A DNA stretch of 57,541 nucleotides from Acetobacter estunensis (GTDB lineage Bacteria > Pseudomonadota > Alphaproteobacteria > Acetobacterales > Acetobacteraceae), in assembly GCF_011516945.1 (NCBI RefSeq), contig NZ_WOTH01000019.1:1-57541 (forward strand). The letters are read 5' to 3'. Positions 18,077 through 25,363 of the stretch are shown in pieces. The position numbers and the translations under genes are program-made. Below the pieces are notes generated by a model. The model was not told where the DNA came from. It ran no database searches and saw only the letters and a list, made by a program, of their open reading frames with translations. Within the stretch, counting starts at the first letter, position 1, and each line of letters opens with the position of its first letter.

Positions 18077-18117
18077 AAAAAAGGCCCACGCTCACCTGAA
18101 TGGAGCGGGGCCTTTTT
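18077..18117. terminator. Intrinsic terminator between ecfG and a lipoprotein gene
   Basis: The stem AAAGGCCC-CGCTC pairs with GAGCG-GGGCCTTT with one bulged A, has A and T runs on the two sides, and lies 23 bp past the stop of the minus-strand lipoprotein gene at 18140. Confidence 0.85.
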
Positions 18118-18139
18118 ATCGCACTCGGACGGCAGCCGT

Positions 18140-18550
18140 TTACCGGCAAACACGCCGTGTGTTGTCAGAGGCAATATAAGTCTGGGTGGCCGGGTCGAAA
18201 CACGCATTCTGCGTACAGTCGCCACCTGTGCGAGAAGGCTGCGGATAGAGCGCCTGCCCCATCGCATTCGCTTCCTGCGCTGACGCGCCACACAGCGGTG
18301 TCGTCAATGGCGCAGACGGATCGTTGACCAGCTTCACGCCACTTGGCGGTGCGGACTCCGTCACCGTCCCCGGTGGAAAAACCTGCGGTGGAATGCGTCC
18401 CGGCGGATTGGCCGCCGTCACTCCCGCAGGCTGCTGGGCACAGGCGGCCAATGCAAAGGGAACGACAAAGCAGACCGTTCGGACCGCGGCCCCTGTCCGC
18501 TTCGATACACTGTCCCATGTTTTTCCAAGCCGGCCTGACGAAGAAACCAT
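18140..18550 (-). CDS. Hypothetical lipoprotein
   Basis: About 136 residues with an extended, basic N-region (KTWDSVSKRTG), a hydrophobic stretch and a lipobox 'ALAAC' at Cys37, predicting a lipid-anchored periplasmic protein. The mature part is Pro-rich, then has 'PLCGASAQEANAMGQALYPQ' and a C-terminal Cys-containing segment (CTQNACFDPATQTY...RRVC), which suggests a small disulfide-bonded domain. I do not recognise the family. The ATG at 18550 has a distant GAGG; an ATG at 18571 is an alternative. It ends at a strong terminator. Confidence 0.65.
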   Translation of the reverse strand: MVSSSGRLGKTWDSVSKRTGAAVRTVCFVVPFALAACAQQPAGVTAANPPGRIPPQVFPPGTVTESAPPSGVKLVNDPSAPLTTPLCGASAQEANAMGQALYPQPSRTGGDCTQNACFDPATQTYIASDNTRRVCR

Positions 18551-18619
18551 CGATCCATCTGCCTCAGTCATTGATACGGCAAACAGATGGGGACGCTCAT
18601 CGTCCCCATCTCCACAAGA

Positions 18620-19120
18620 TCAGGCGTGGCCAACGGTCTGCGACATCTCGGCGCGACGAGCCTGCCACAGCGCCACGAAATCGATGGGCTGCAGAACAAC
18701 CGGCGGGAACCCACCATCACGCGTGATGTCGCCGAGGATGTTGCGGGCGAACGGAAAAATCAGTCGCGGCACTTCGACCAGCAGCAGCGGCTCAACCAGT
18801 TCGGCCGGCGGCTCATTCAGCGTAACAACGGCAGCATAGGTCAACTCGGCAATGAACACCTTGCGACCGGCGGGGCCGCCTTCAGTCGCCGGAGCCTCGC
18901 TGGCCTCGGCCTTGAGCGTCAACGCCACTTCATAATGCGGCTGATCGTTCTGGAGGCGGTTAGCCTGCACATCGATGTTGACGGAAATCTGGGGAGCCGC
19001 CGTCAGAGCCGTGAAAATTTCCGGACCATTGGGCACCTCGAAGGACAGGTCCTTCGTGTACTGCAGGTTGATGGCAAGCGGCAGGGCCGGCGGAGCGGCC
19101 TGGGTCGTGCTGTCGGACAT
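18620..19120 (-). CDS. secB: Protein-export chaperone SecB
   Basis: SecB keeps precursor proteins unfolded and hands them to SecA. The 166-residue protein shows the family core 'LAINLQYTKDLSFEVPNGPEIF', 'VNIDVQANRL', 'YEVALTLKAEA', 'VFIAELTYAAVV' and 'PRLIFPFARNILGDITRDGGFPPV', followed by 'LQPIDFVALW'. A Tim44-like gene lies close by in the opposite direction, the usual alphaproteobacterial setting for secB. Confidence 0.96.
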   Translation of the reverse strand: MSDSTTQAAPPALPLAINLQYTKDLSFEVPNGPEIFTALTAAPQISVNIDVQANRLQNDQPHYEVALTLKAEASEAPATEGGPAGRKVFIAELTYAAVVTLNEPPAELVEPLLLVEVPRLIFPFARNILGDITRDGGFPPVVLQPIDFVALWQARRAEMSQTVGHA

Positions 19121-19208
19121 GATTTACTCGGTTCTTTCGGGTTGGGGACACTCTAACGCCCTGAGTGTCCGCGGTAGCATGAGAGACCCACTTCGCCAAC
19201 CGGAGCCC

Positions 19209-19748
19209 TCAATCCGTGCCATGCAGAACCCGATCATCGAGCCGACGCCATGTGCCGTTCTCCATGCTTTCCCCCACAAAGGCGAGAAGGAAGCACCAGT
19301 GCGACACAACGAGCGTATGTCGCGCCTGAGGCAACGCCCCTATCGCAGTCCGGAAAAGCGCCGCCCGATCTTCCACCATATGCTGCGGCTCTGGACTCTC
19401 GCTCCACCAACCTTCGCTCAGACCGGAAAAATCCAGATCGGGCCATTCAAGAGCCAGTTGAGAGGCTGGCGACCCTTCGTCGCAGGAAAACGCCACACGC
19501 TCACGCACCAGCGGCTCCACGATCGGCGTGATCCCCAGCACTCGCGCCAAAGGAGCGGCGGTCTGCAACGCCCGTCGATAAGGGGAGACAATAATGCGCC
19601 GGATATCCTCACCCCGAAGGCGTGCCACCAGTTCCTGAGCCTGCTCGTGACCATGCGCCGAAAGAGGAGGATCCGAAATGCCGGGATCGCGTCGTGTGGC
19701 GGTGAACAGACGATTGAACTCGGACTGACAGTGACGCAGGACGATCAT
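19209..19748 (-). CDS. Histidine phosphatase (phosphoglycerate mutase-like) protein
   Basis: The 179-residue protein has the phosphoacceptor 'VLRHCQSEFN' at its very N-terminus (RHG motif as RHC), then 'PLSAHGHEQAQEL' and 'IIVSPYRRALQTA', and the second catalytic His in 'LVVSHWCF'. This defines the histidine phosphatase superfamily, which includes phosphoglycerate mutases and many small-molecule phosphatases. The substrate cannot be told. The RHC instead of RHG is a small deviation. It lies 88 bp upstream of secB on the same strand. Confidence 0.85.
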   Translation of the reverse strand: MIVLRHCQSEFNRLFTATRRDPGISDPPLSAHGHEQAQELVARLRGEDIRRIIVSPYRRALQTAAPLARVLGITPIVEPLVRERVAFSCDEGSPASQLALEWPDLDFSGLSEGWWSESPEPQHMVEDRAALFRTAIGALPQARHTLVVSHWCFLLAFVGESMENGTWRRLDDRVLHGTD

Positions 19749-19894
19749 GCTTTCTCCCGATCATGCGACCCATATTTGAGCCGCGATGCAGGATCATTGC
19801 ACGCGGACCGGCAGGAGCCTATCCTGTCGGGATATCAGGAAGGGCAGTTTCCGGGGCTGTCCGATGAATTCCAGTATAGTGGGTACGGTAAAGC

Positions 19895-20572
19895 ATGGAT
19901 GGTTCCTTCGGCCACTTTCCGGTCGATATCGTCGTTCTGGCTCTGATCGCGGCATTTCTCGCCCTGCGGCTGCGCAGTGTGCTGGGAAAGAAAGCGGGGT
20001 TTCAGCCTCTTCCCATGCCTGCGCCCAGTGCCCGACCAGCGCCCGGCCCGGTGATCGATGCCCAGGCCGAGCCCTCGCCATCTGTGCGGTTCGATATCCC
20101 CGCTCCCGCCACACGTGTTGGCGCCGTTCTGGCCTCCATCACGCAGCGCGATTCCACTTTTTCGCCCCAGCAATTCCTTGTGGGTGTGGAAGGAGCTTTT
20201 CGACAGATCGTGGCGGCCTATGCCAGCGGCAACCGCGCTGTGTTGCGCGAACGTCTCACCCCAGCGGCAGCCGATGCATTTGAGAGCGCCATCACCGCCC
20301 GCGAAAGTGCTGGCGAAACGCAGCGCAGCGAAATCCGGGGCATCGACAGCATTGCCATTGAAGATGTTCGCCTCATGGATGGAGCAGCCGGGACCGTTGC
20401 CTCCATCGACACCCGTATCGTTTCCGATCAGATCAGCCTGACGCTCAATGCCGAAGGCAAGCCGGTGACAGGGACGGAATCTGTAACCGAATTCTCCGAT
20501 CTGTGGACGTTCGAGCGTATTCTCGGCGTTGCCGGCTCGACGTGGCGCCTCGCTGCGGCGCGGAGTGCGTGA
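19895..20572 (+). CDS. Tim44-like (TimA) membrane-associated protein
   Basis: The 225-residue protein has one N-terminal membrane segment (VDIVVLALIAAFLALRLRSVLG), a Pro/Ala-rich linker and a Tim44-like domain from about residue 90 ('FLVGVEGAFRQIVAAYASGNRAVLRERLTPAA', 'DLWTFERI..STWRLAAA'). Bacterial TimA proteins are related to mitochondrial Tim44 and lie next to secB in alphaproteobacteria, suggesting a link to membrane protein traffic. A DNA methyltransferase gene overlaps its stop codon by 4 nt. Confidence 0.85.
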   Translation: MDGSFGHFPVDIVVLALIAAFLALRLRSVLGKKAGFQPLPMPAPSARPAPGPVIDAQAEPSPSVRFDIPAPATRVGAVLASITQRDSTFSPQQFLVGVEGAFRQIVAAYASGNRAVLRERLTPAAADAFESAITARESAGETQRSEIRGIDSIAIEDVRLMDGAAGTVASIDTRIVSDQISLTLNAEGKPVTGTESVTEFSDLWTFERILGVAGSTWRLAAARSA

Positions 20573-21435
20573 AACGTCCTCGACGGGCGGCACCACCAGT
20601 CAAGGCGTCTGACGAACTTCCTTCACCGCCGCTCAAGCGCACACGACGCTACAGGATCGGTGAACAGGAGGTTGTGCTCGGGGACTGCCTTCGGGTCATG
20701 AAGCGAATGACGCCTGAGGATGTGGATGTCGTCATTACCTCCCCGCCCTACAACATAGGACTGGGTTATCGTTCGTACGAAGACCGGCTGGGTGAACAGG
20801 CCTATCTGGACTGGATGATGGACGTCGCCCGGGGTGTGCGCCGCGTCATGCGCCCCGATGCCTCCTTCTTCCTCAACATCGCCGGAACCTCGACCGAGCC
20901 TTGGCTGCCCTTTGAACTGGCCGTGCGGCTACGGGAACTGTTCGTTCTGCAGAATCATATTTCCTGGGTGAAATCCATCGCCGTGGAGGATGACTCTTTC
21001 GGCCATTTCAAACCCGTGAACAGCGGTCGTTACATCAACCGCAATCATGAGCACCTCTTTCACCTTACCCTCTCGGGCGATGTGAAAGTGGACCGGCTTG
21101 GAGTGGGCGTGCCGTTCAAGGACAAAAGCAACATTGCCCGGCGCGGACACGCGCAGGACAGGCGCTGTCGCGGCGACACCTGGTTCGTGCCTTACGAGAC
21201 TGTCAGAGGGCGGGACGAGAAATTCAATCATCCCGGCACGTTTCCCGTTGCTCTTCCCGAACTGTGCATTCGCCTGCATGGACGAGAGAATCCCCGTGTG
21301 CTGGACCCATTCATGGGCACGGGAACGACCCTTGTCGCCGCTCAACGCATGGGCGCGCAGGGGATCGGTATCGAGATCGACCCCGCCTATGCCACGATTG
21401 CGCGGGCACGATTGAAAAGTGAACTCGACGGCTGA
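20569..21435 (+). CDS. Orphan beta-class site-specific DNA methyltransferase
   Basis: The GTG start overlaps the stop of the Tim44-like gene (GTGA) and gives 288 residues. The catalytic motif IV 'TSPPYN' is at about 57-62 and the AdoMet motif 'LDPFMGTGTT' at about 245-254, so IV precedes I, the beta-class order of N6-adenine or N4-cytosine methyltransferases. SPPY occurs in both groups. No restriction endonuclease is adjacent, hence orphan. The first 28 residues are basic and Pro-rich. Recognition sequence unknown. It is distinct from CcrM at 45226. Confidence 0.85.
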   Translation: MKRPRRAAPPVKASDELPSPPLKRTRRYRIGEQEVVLGDCLRVMKRMTPEDVDVVITSPPYNIGLGYRSYEDRLGEQAYLDWMMDVARGVRRVMRPDASFFLNIAGTSTEPWLPFELAVRLRELFVLQNHISWVKSIAVEDDSFGHFKPVNSGRYINRNHEHLFHLTLSGDVKVDRLGVGVPFKDKSNIARRGHAQDRRCRGDTWFVPYETVRGRDEKFNHPGTFPVALPELCIRLHGRENPRVLDPFMGTGTTLVAAQRMGAQGIGIEIDPAYATIARARLKSELDG

Positions 21436-21443
21436 CTACCGAC

Positions 21444-21457
21444 TTGATCGAAATCAA
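21444..21457 (+). promoter_or_regulatory. Perfect FNR/ANR/FixK-type box upstream of the cytochrome c peroxidase
   Basis: TTGAT-CGAA-ATCAA is an exact match to the FNR consensus TTGAT-N4-ATCAA. It is about 100 nt ahead of the peroxidase start, with a TTGACA-like -35 at 21484. E. coli yhjA is FNR-activated, so oxygen control here is plausible. Confidence 0.75.
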
Positions 21458-21466
21458 TCATCGTTT

Positions 21467-21478
21467 TTATCAAGATAA
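21467..21478. repeat. 12-bp inverted repeat in the peroxidase promoter
   Basis: TTATC-AA-GATAA lies 10 bp downstream of the FNR box. It may be a second operator; no regulator can be named. Confidence 0.35.
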
Positions 21479-21552
21479 TCGTTTTGACAGATCGCATAGG
21501 TGTCATGTTACAAACCTGACATGTTTTTAATCCTGTGCTTCGGAGAAGTCAT

Positions 21553-22977
21553 TTGAAACGGATCATCCTTGGGCTGATCGGAGCCGGTGTCGTGGCCTAC
21601 GGCGGAACAGTGGCCTACCTGACCCATTTTGATCATGCCGGAGCGCCCGAACTTGCGGCCTCCTCTCCCACTCTCAAAGATCCGGTCGCTCATGCCGCTT
21701 TCGATGTGTTGCGGGAAGCCCGGTGTGACTACTGCCATACCAAAGACGCCAACCTCCCCTTCTACTTCCACGTGCCCGTCGCCAATCAGCTCATGCAGCA
21801 CGATCTGGAACAGGGTCTGCGGCATTTCCGTATGGAGCCGGTGATCGCCGCTTTCCAGGAAGGCCATTCGCCAAGCGAAGAACAGCTTTCACGCATCGAG
21901 GAAGTTATCCGTCAGAACCGGATGCCGCCCACGATGTATCTGCTCATGCACTGGCACGCTCACCTCTCGGAAAGCCAGCGTAACGCCGTGCTGGCATGGA
22001 TCGACGCTGAACGCCGCGCGCATTACGCCGTGAAGGGTGTTGCCGCCCGCTTTGCGGCCGAGCCTGTTCAGCCCATCGCCGAAAGCTGGCCGGTCAATGC
22101 GGACAAGGTCGAACTGGGGCGCAAACTGTTCTTTGACAATCGGCTCTCGGGCGACGGCACACTCAACTGCGCCAGTTGTCACGGGCTAGACAAGGGCGGT
22201 GTGGACAATCTGGTTACGGCAACCGGAATCCACGGACAGAAGGGCCCGATCAACGTTCCGACCGTGTACAACTCGGTTTATAACATCGTGCAGTTCTGGG
22301 ATGGACGCGCCGCCACACTGGCGGAACAGGCGGCCGGTCCTGTCATGAATCCGGTGGAAATGGGTTCCCACGATTGGGGTTCGGTTGCCGCGCGTCTTGT
22401 GGGTGAATCCGACCTGATGGCGGCGTTCGCGTCGGTCTATCCGAACCAGCCAGTCGATAAGAACACCATCACGGACGCGATCGCGGAATATGAGAAAACA
22501 CTCATCACACCGGACAGCCGCTTCGATCTGTATCTCAAGGGAAATGAAAGCGCCCTGACGGATCAGGAAAAGCACGGTTACGCCCTGTTCAAGAGCATCG
22601 GCTGCTCAGGCTGCCACAATGGCCCGTCGATGGGTGGTGGCGCGATGGAGGTCATGGGACTGGAACACGATTACTTCAAGGATCGTGGGACGCCTCTCAC
22701 CAACGCGGATGCTGGACGATTCAACGTCACGCATGACCCGCTGGATCGCTCGCGCTTCCTCGTGCCGACCCTGCGCAATGTGGCTCTCACCGGTCCTTGG
22801 TTCCACGATGGCAGCGTGAAAACACTGGAAGACGCCGTGCGCAAGATGGCGAAAGATCAGACACCGGCAGGCGATATTTCGGATGCCGATGTCGAGGCCA
22901 TCACCGCGTTCCTGAAAGCCCAGACAGGGCGCTATCATGGCGTGCCGCTGGATCAGATCAAACCCACGGCTCAGTAA
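21553..22977 (+). CDS. Tri-haem cytochrome c peroxidase (YhjA/Ccp type)
   Basis: The protein reduces hydrogen peroxide with electrons from the quinol/cytochrome pool at the periplasmic side. The TTG start at 21553 has CGGAG 8 nt upstream and gives 474 residues with an N-terminal membrane segment (IILGLIGAGVVAYGGTVAYL). Three c-haem motifs are visible: CDYCH at 58-62, CASCH at 206-210 and CSGCH at 351-355. The last two form the classical di-haem peroxidase ('GRKLFFDNRLSGDGTLNCASCH'), and the first is the extra N-terminal haem domain of YhjA-type enzymes. 'VPTLRNVALTGPWFHDGSVKTL' is typical. FNR box upstream and strong terminator downstream: a single-gene unit. Confidence 0.93.
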   Translation: MKRIILGLIGAGVVAYGGTVAYLTHFDHAGAPELAASSPTLKDPVAHAAFDVLREARCDYCHTKDANLPFYFHVPVANQLMQHDLEQGLRHFRMEPVIAAFQEGHSPSEEQLSRIEEVIRQNRMPPTMYLLMHWHAHLSESQRNAVLAWIDAERRAHYAVKGVAARFAAEPVQPIAESWPVNADKVELGRKLFFDNRLSGDGTLNCASCHGLDKGGVDNLVTATGIHGQKGPINVPTVYNSVYNIVQFWDGRAATLAEQAAGPVMNPVEMGSHDWGSVAARLVGESDLMAAFASVYPNQPVDKNTITDAIAEYEKTLITPDSRFDLYLKGNESALTDQEKHGYALFKSIGCSGCHNGPSMGGGAMEVMGLEHDYFKDRGTPLTNADAGRFNVTHDPLDRSRFLVPTLRNVALTGPWFHDGSVKTLEDAVRKMAKDQTPAGDISDADVEAITAFLKAQTGRYHGVPLDQIKPTAQ

Positions 22978-22997
22978 CCGGCCAGCAATCGGACACG

Positions 22998-23032
22998 ATG
23001 AAAAAGGGAGGCTTCAAGCCTCCCTTTTTCAT
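22998..23032. terminator. Strong intrinsic terminator after the peroxidase
   Basis: A near-perfect palindrome, ATGAAAAAGGGAGGCTT with AAGCCTCCCTTTTTCAT, is flanked by A and T runs and lies 20 bp past the stop codon. Confidence 0.9.
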
Positions 23033-23095
23033 TACGGCGCACACTGTCGCCACTCATGAGTTATGAGCTGTATTATCTTGTCATCTTCTTACACA

Positions 23096-23120
23096 GAAAC
23101 TCCCGTCCTTAGCCTTCGTT
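23096..23120 (+). promoter_or_regulatory. EcfG-like promoter candidate for the small lipoprotein pair
   Basis: GAAAC, exactly 16 nt, CGTT: 4 of 5 in the -35 and a full -10 match, 57 nt upstream of the ATG at 23178. Spacing and position resemble the sites ahead of both CsbD genes. Confidence 0.45.
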
Positions 23121-23177
23121 AGTTTTCATGAAATTTGCAGGCTTCTTTCTTCGAATAACATCGAAGGAGCAAAGGAT

Positions 23178-23384
23178 ATGCGGCTACGTAATGTAGGACT
23201 CTGTGTGATTGCGGCCCTGATGAGCTTTCCACTCATTGCCTGTAGTGAGCACCACCCTCATCACGGCTGGCGCGATGGGCGCGCGCAACGCAGCGCCGGA
23301 AGTTATGGACCGCCGCCTCCACGCCGCGAGCCGGGAGATAGCGCACCAACGGTACCAGGATCGTATGGACACTATACGCGCTAA
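23178..23384 (+). CDS. Tiny His-rich lipoprotein (68 aa)
   Basis: An AAGGAG precedes the ATG. The 68 residues start with a signal peptide (MRLRNVGLCVIAALMSFPLIAC) ending in a lipobox at Cys22; the mature chain of 47 residues begins C-SEHHPHHGWRD, followed by a Pro-rich middle and a Gly/Tyr end (VPGSYGHYTR). The same design (lipobox, immediate His/Arg cluster, Tyr/Pro/Gly tail) is seen in the next gene and at 4469-4654. No family is known to me. It lies alone with the next gene, 34 bp upstream of it. Confidence 0.75.
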   Translation: MRLRNVGLCVIAALMSFPLIACSEHHPHHGWRDGRAQRSAGSYGPPPPRREPGDSAPTVPGSYGHYTR

Positions 23385-23418
23385 CAGCGTTTCATCCGAT
23401 CCTTGCGGGGAACCAAGC

Positions 23419-23628
23419 ATGCCACACCGTAATATTTCAAGATTACTGGCAGTTCTCGCCGTCATTCTGCTATCGGGCTGCGCAGACCGGCATCACCGCC
23501 ACTGGCAAGATGAACGATCAGGTTATCGGGCAGACAATTACGGTTATCCCAATACCGGCCAATGGCCCGTTCCGGGCGCCATCGGTCCCGGTGGTCGCTA
23601 TGGGCAGAGACCCGACGACTACCGCTAA
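23419..23628 (+). CDS. Tiny His-rich lipoprotein (69 aa)
   Basis: The ATG at 23419 has GGGGA upstream and gives 69 residues. The signal peptide MPHRNISRLLAVLAVILLSGC ends in a lipobox; the mature part begins C-ADRHHRHWQDE and continues with Tyr/Gly/Pro-rich sequence (YGYPNTGQWPVPGAIGPGG). It is the third member of the same design in this window and probably shares an operon with the gene at 23178. Function unknown; metal binding by the His cluster is only a guess. Confidence 0.72.
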   Translation: MPHRNISRLLAVLAVILLSGCADRHHRHWQDERSGYRADNYGYPNTGQWPVPGAIGPGGRYGQRPDDYR

Positions 23629-23687
23629 CCTATTTTGTCACGCTTGAACCTGATGGTCGCATCATTGGCATAGGCGTAAGGCCCTCT

Positions 23688-24194
23688 TCAACTACGCCCC
23701 GCAACACTTCCCCTCATTCCCACGCCCTGAACGGGAGAAGAGACCGCCACACGCTCCGTCTTCGGCGGTCCGTATATCTCGCGCGCACGTCGGATAAACG
23801 CCGAAACCATCAGTCGAACGGCCTCGTTGAACACCACACCGATCGCGCTTTGCAGCAGACGCGAGCGGAACTCGAAATCCACGAAGAAATCGACAACGCA
23901 ACCATTTTCATGAGGCGCAAACGCCCACACGTTATTGAGATAACGGAACGGGCCTTTTTCATACGTCACACGAATAGAATTCGGACGATCCAGCGCGACT
24001 CGAGATGTAAATGTCTCCCGAAACGGGCCGAACCCGACCGTCATATCCGCTACGAGTTCTTGTAACGTGCTCATTTTTACACGAACATTGGTGCACCACG
24101 GCAAAAACTTCGGGTAATTGCCCACATCCGCCACAAGATCGAAAATCTGCTCCGGTGTATAAGGAAGGACGCGCCGTTCGGAATGGGTCGGCAT
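23688..24194 (-). CDS. Coq10/RatA-like START-domain protein
   Basis: The 168-residue protein begins [34 protein letters not shown], the signature of the Coq10/RatA polyketide-cyclase family, and keeps 'TSRVALDRPNSIRVTYEKGPFRYLNN' and 'VDFFVDFEFRSRLLQ'. Coq10 proteins bind ubiquinone and support its use in respiration; the RatA toxin label in databases comes from the same fold. Its ATG overlaps the lipA stop by 1 nt (TGATG), an arrangement common in alphaproteobacteria. The ubiquinone-binding role is the better guess here. Confidence 0.88.
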   Translation of the reverse strand: MPTHSERRVLPYTPEQIFDLVADVGNYPKFLPWCTNVRVKMSTLQELVADMTVGFGPFRETFTSRVALDRPNSIRVTYEKGPFRYLNNVWAFAPHENGCVVDFFVDFEFRSRLLQSAIGVVFNEAVRLMVSAFIRRAREIYGPPKTERVAVSSPVQGVGMRGSVAGRS

Positions 24195-25183
24195 CAGGCC
24201 ACCTCGCCCGCGGCCGCCTTCATCCGCAAATGGGTCTCCCGCGCGTCTCGCAGCGCCGCAAAATCGGCGTCCGCATGATAGGACGACCGCGTAAGCGGTG
24301 TGGCGCTGACCTGAAGGAACCCTTTTGCACGCGCCATTGCGGCATACTCCTCGAACTCTTCCGGCGTCACGAACCGGGCGACAGCCGCGTGCTTGACCGT
24401 GGGCTGAAGATACTGCCCCATGGTGATAAAATCGATATCCGCTATGCGGAAATCGTCCATCACCTGTGCAACCTCCATTTTCTCTTCTCCCAGCCCCAGC
24501 ATCACACCGGATTTGGTGAAGATCGACGCATCGAGCTGCTTCACCCGGTCCAGAAGCCGAACCGACTGATAGTAGCGCGCGCCGGGACGAATGGTGGGAT
24601 AGAGACGCGGGACGGTCTCGATATTGTGGTTGAACACATCCGGCCGCGCTTCCACAACAACCTCCAGCGCCCCGGGCTTGCGCAGGAAATCGGGGGTCAG
24701 CACTTCGACCGTGGTATCGGGGGAGGCCCGGCGGATGGCCGTGATGACGTCCGCAAAATGCCGCGCGCCGCCGTCCTTGAGGTCATCGCGGTCCACAGAG
24801 GTGATGACCACATGACGCAGGCCGAGCTTGGCCACCGCGTCCGCCACACGCTGCGGTTCATCCTGATCGAGCGCATGGGGCAGCCCGGTGGTCACATTGC
24901 AGAACGAACAAGCTCGGGTGCAGATCTCGCCCATGATCATCATGGTGGCGTGGCGCTGAGACCAGCATTCCCCAATATTGGGGCAGGCCGCTTCCTCACA
25001 CACCGTCACGAGCTTGTTGTCACGCATCAGCTTGCGCGTCTCGTGATAGACCGGATGTCCGGGCGCCTTCACACGGATCCAGTCCGGCTTGCGCGCAATC
25101 GGATTATCCGGGCGATGCGCCTTTTCCGGATGGCGCGTCGCCGGTGTTGTCTTGCGATGATCTATGAGAACGCGAACGCTCAT
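24194..25183 (-). CDS. lipA: Lipoyl synthase
   Basis: LipA inserts two sulfur atoms into protein-bound octanoyl groups of the 2-oxoacid dehydrogenases and the glycine cleavage system. The ATG at 25183, after a GGGGA, gives 329 residues. The auxiliary cluster cysteines are in '[12 protein letters not shown]' (62, 67, 73) and the radical SAM cysteines in 'CTRACSFC' (88, 92, 95). '[13 protein letters not shown]', '[11 protein letters not shown]' and 'GLGEEKMEV' follow. A long upstream extension of the frame to 25498 is antisense to the helicase gene and is rejected. Confidence 0.97.
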   Translation of the reverse strand: MSVRVLIDHRKTTPATRHPEKAHRPDNPIARKPDWIRVKAPGHPVYHETRKLMRDNKLVTVCEEAACPNIGECWSQRHATMMIMGEICTRACSFCNVTTGLPHALDQDEPQRVADAVAKLGLRHVVITSVDRDDLKDGGARHFADVITAIRRASPDTTVEVLTPDFLRKPGALEVVVEARPDVFNHNIETVPRLYPTIRPGARYYQSVRLLDRVKQLDASIFTKSGVMLGLGEEKMEVAQVMDDFRIADIDFITMGQYLQPTVKHAAVARFVTPEEFEEYAAMARAKGFLQVSATPLTRSSYHADADFAALRDARETHLRMKAAAGEVA

Positions 25184-25363
25184 CTGTCCCCTGCCCCGGC
25201 AAATCGTCCCCAGAAGCTGTGACGCGCCGCCCCAATCGTCAAGCACTCTCTCCGCAAGCCTGCGCGAGCGAGACAGGAAATGCCGTGCATGGTAGCAGGA
25301 ACGCGACACCATGATGAACGCACCGACGAGTGGCTCCACCCCGGAGCATCGGAAAGACAAACC

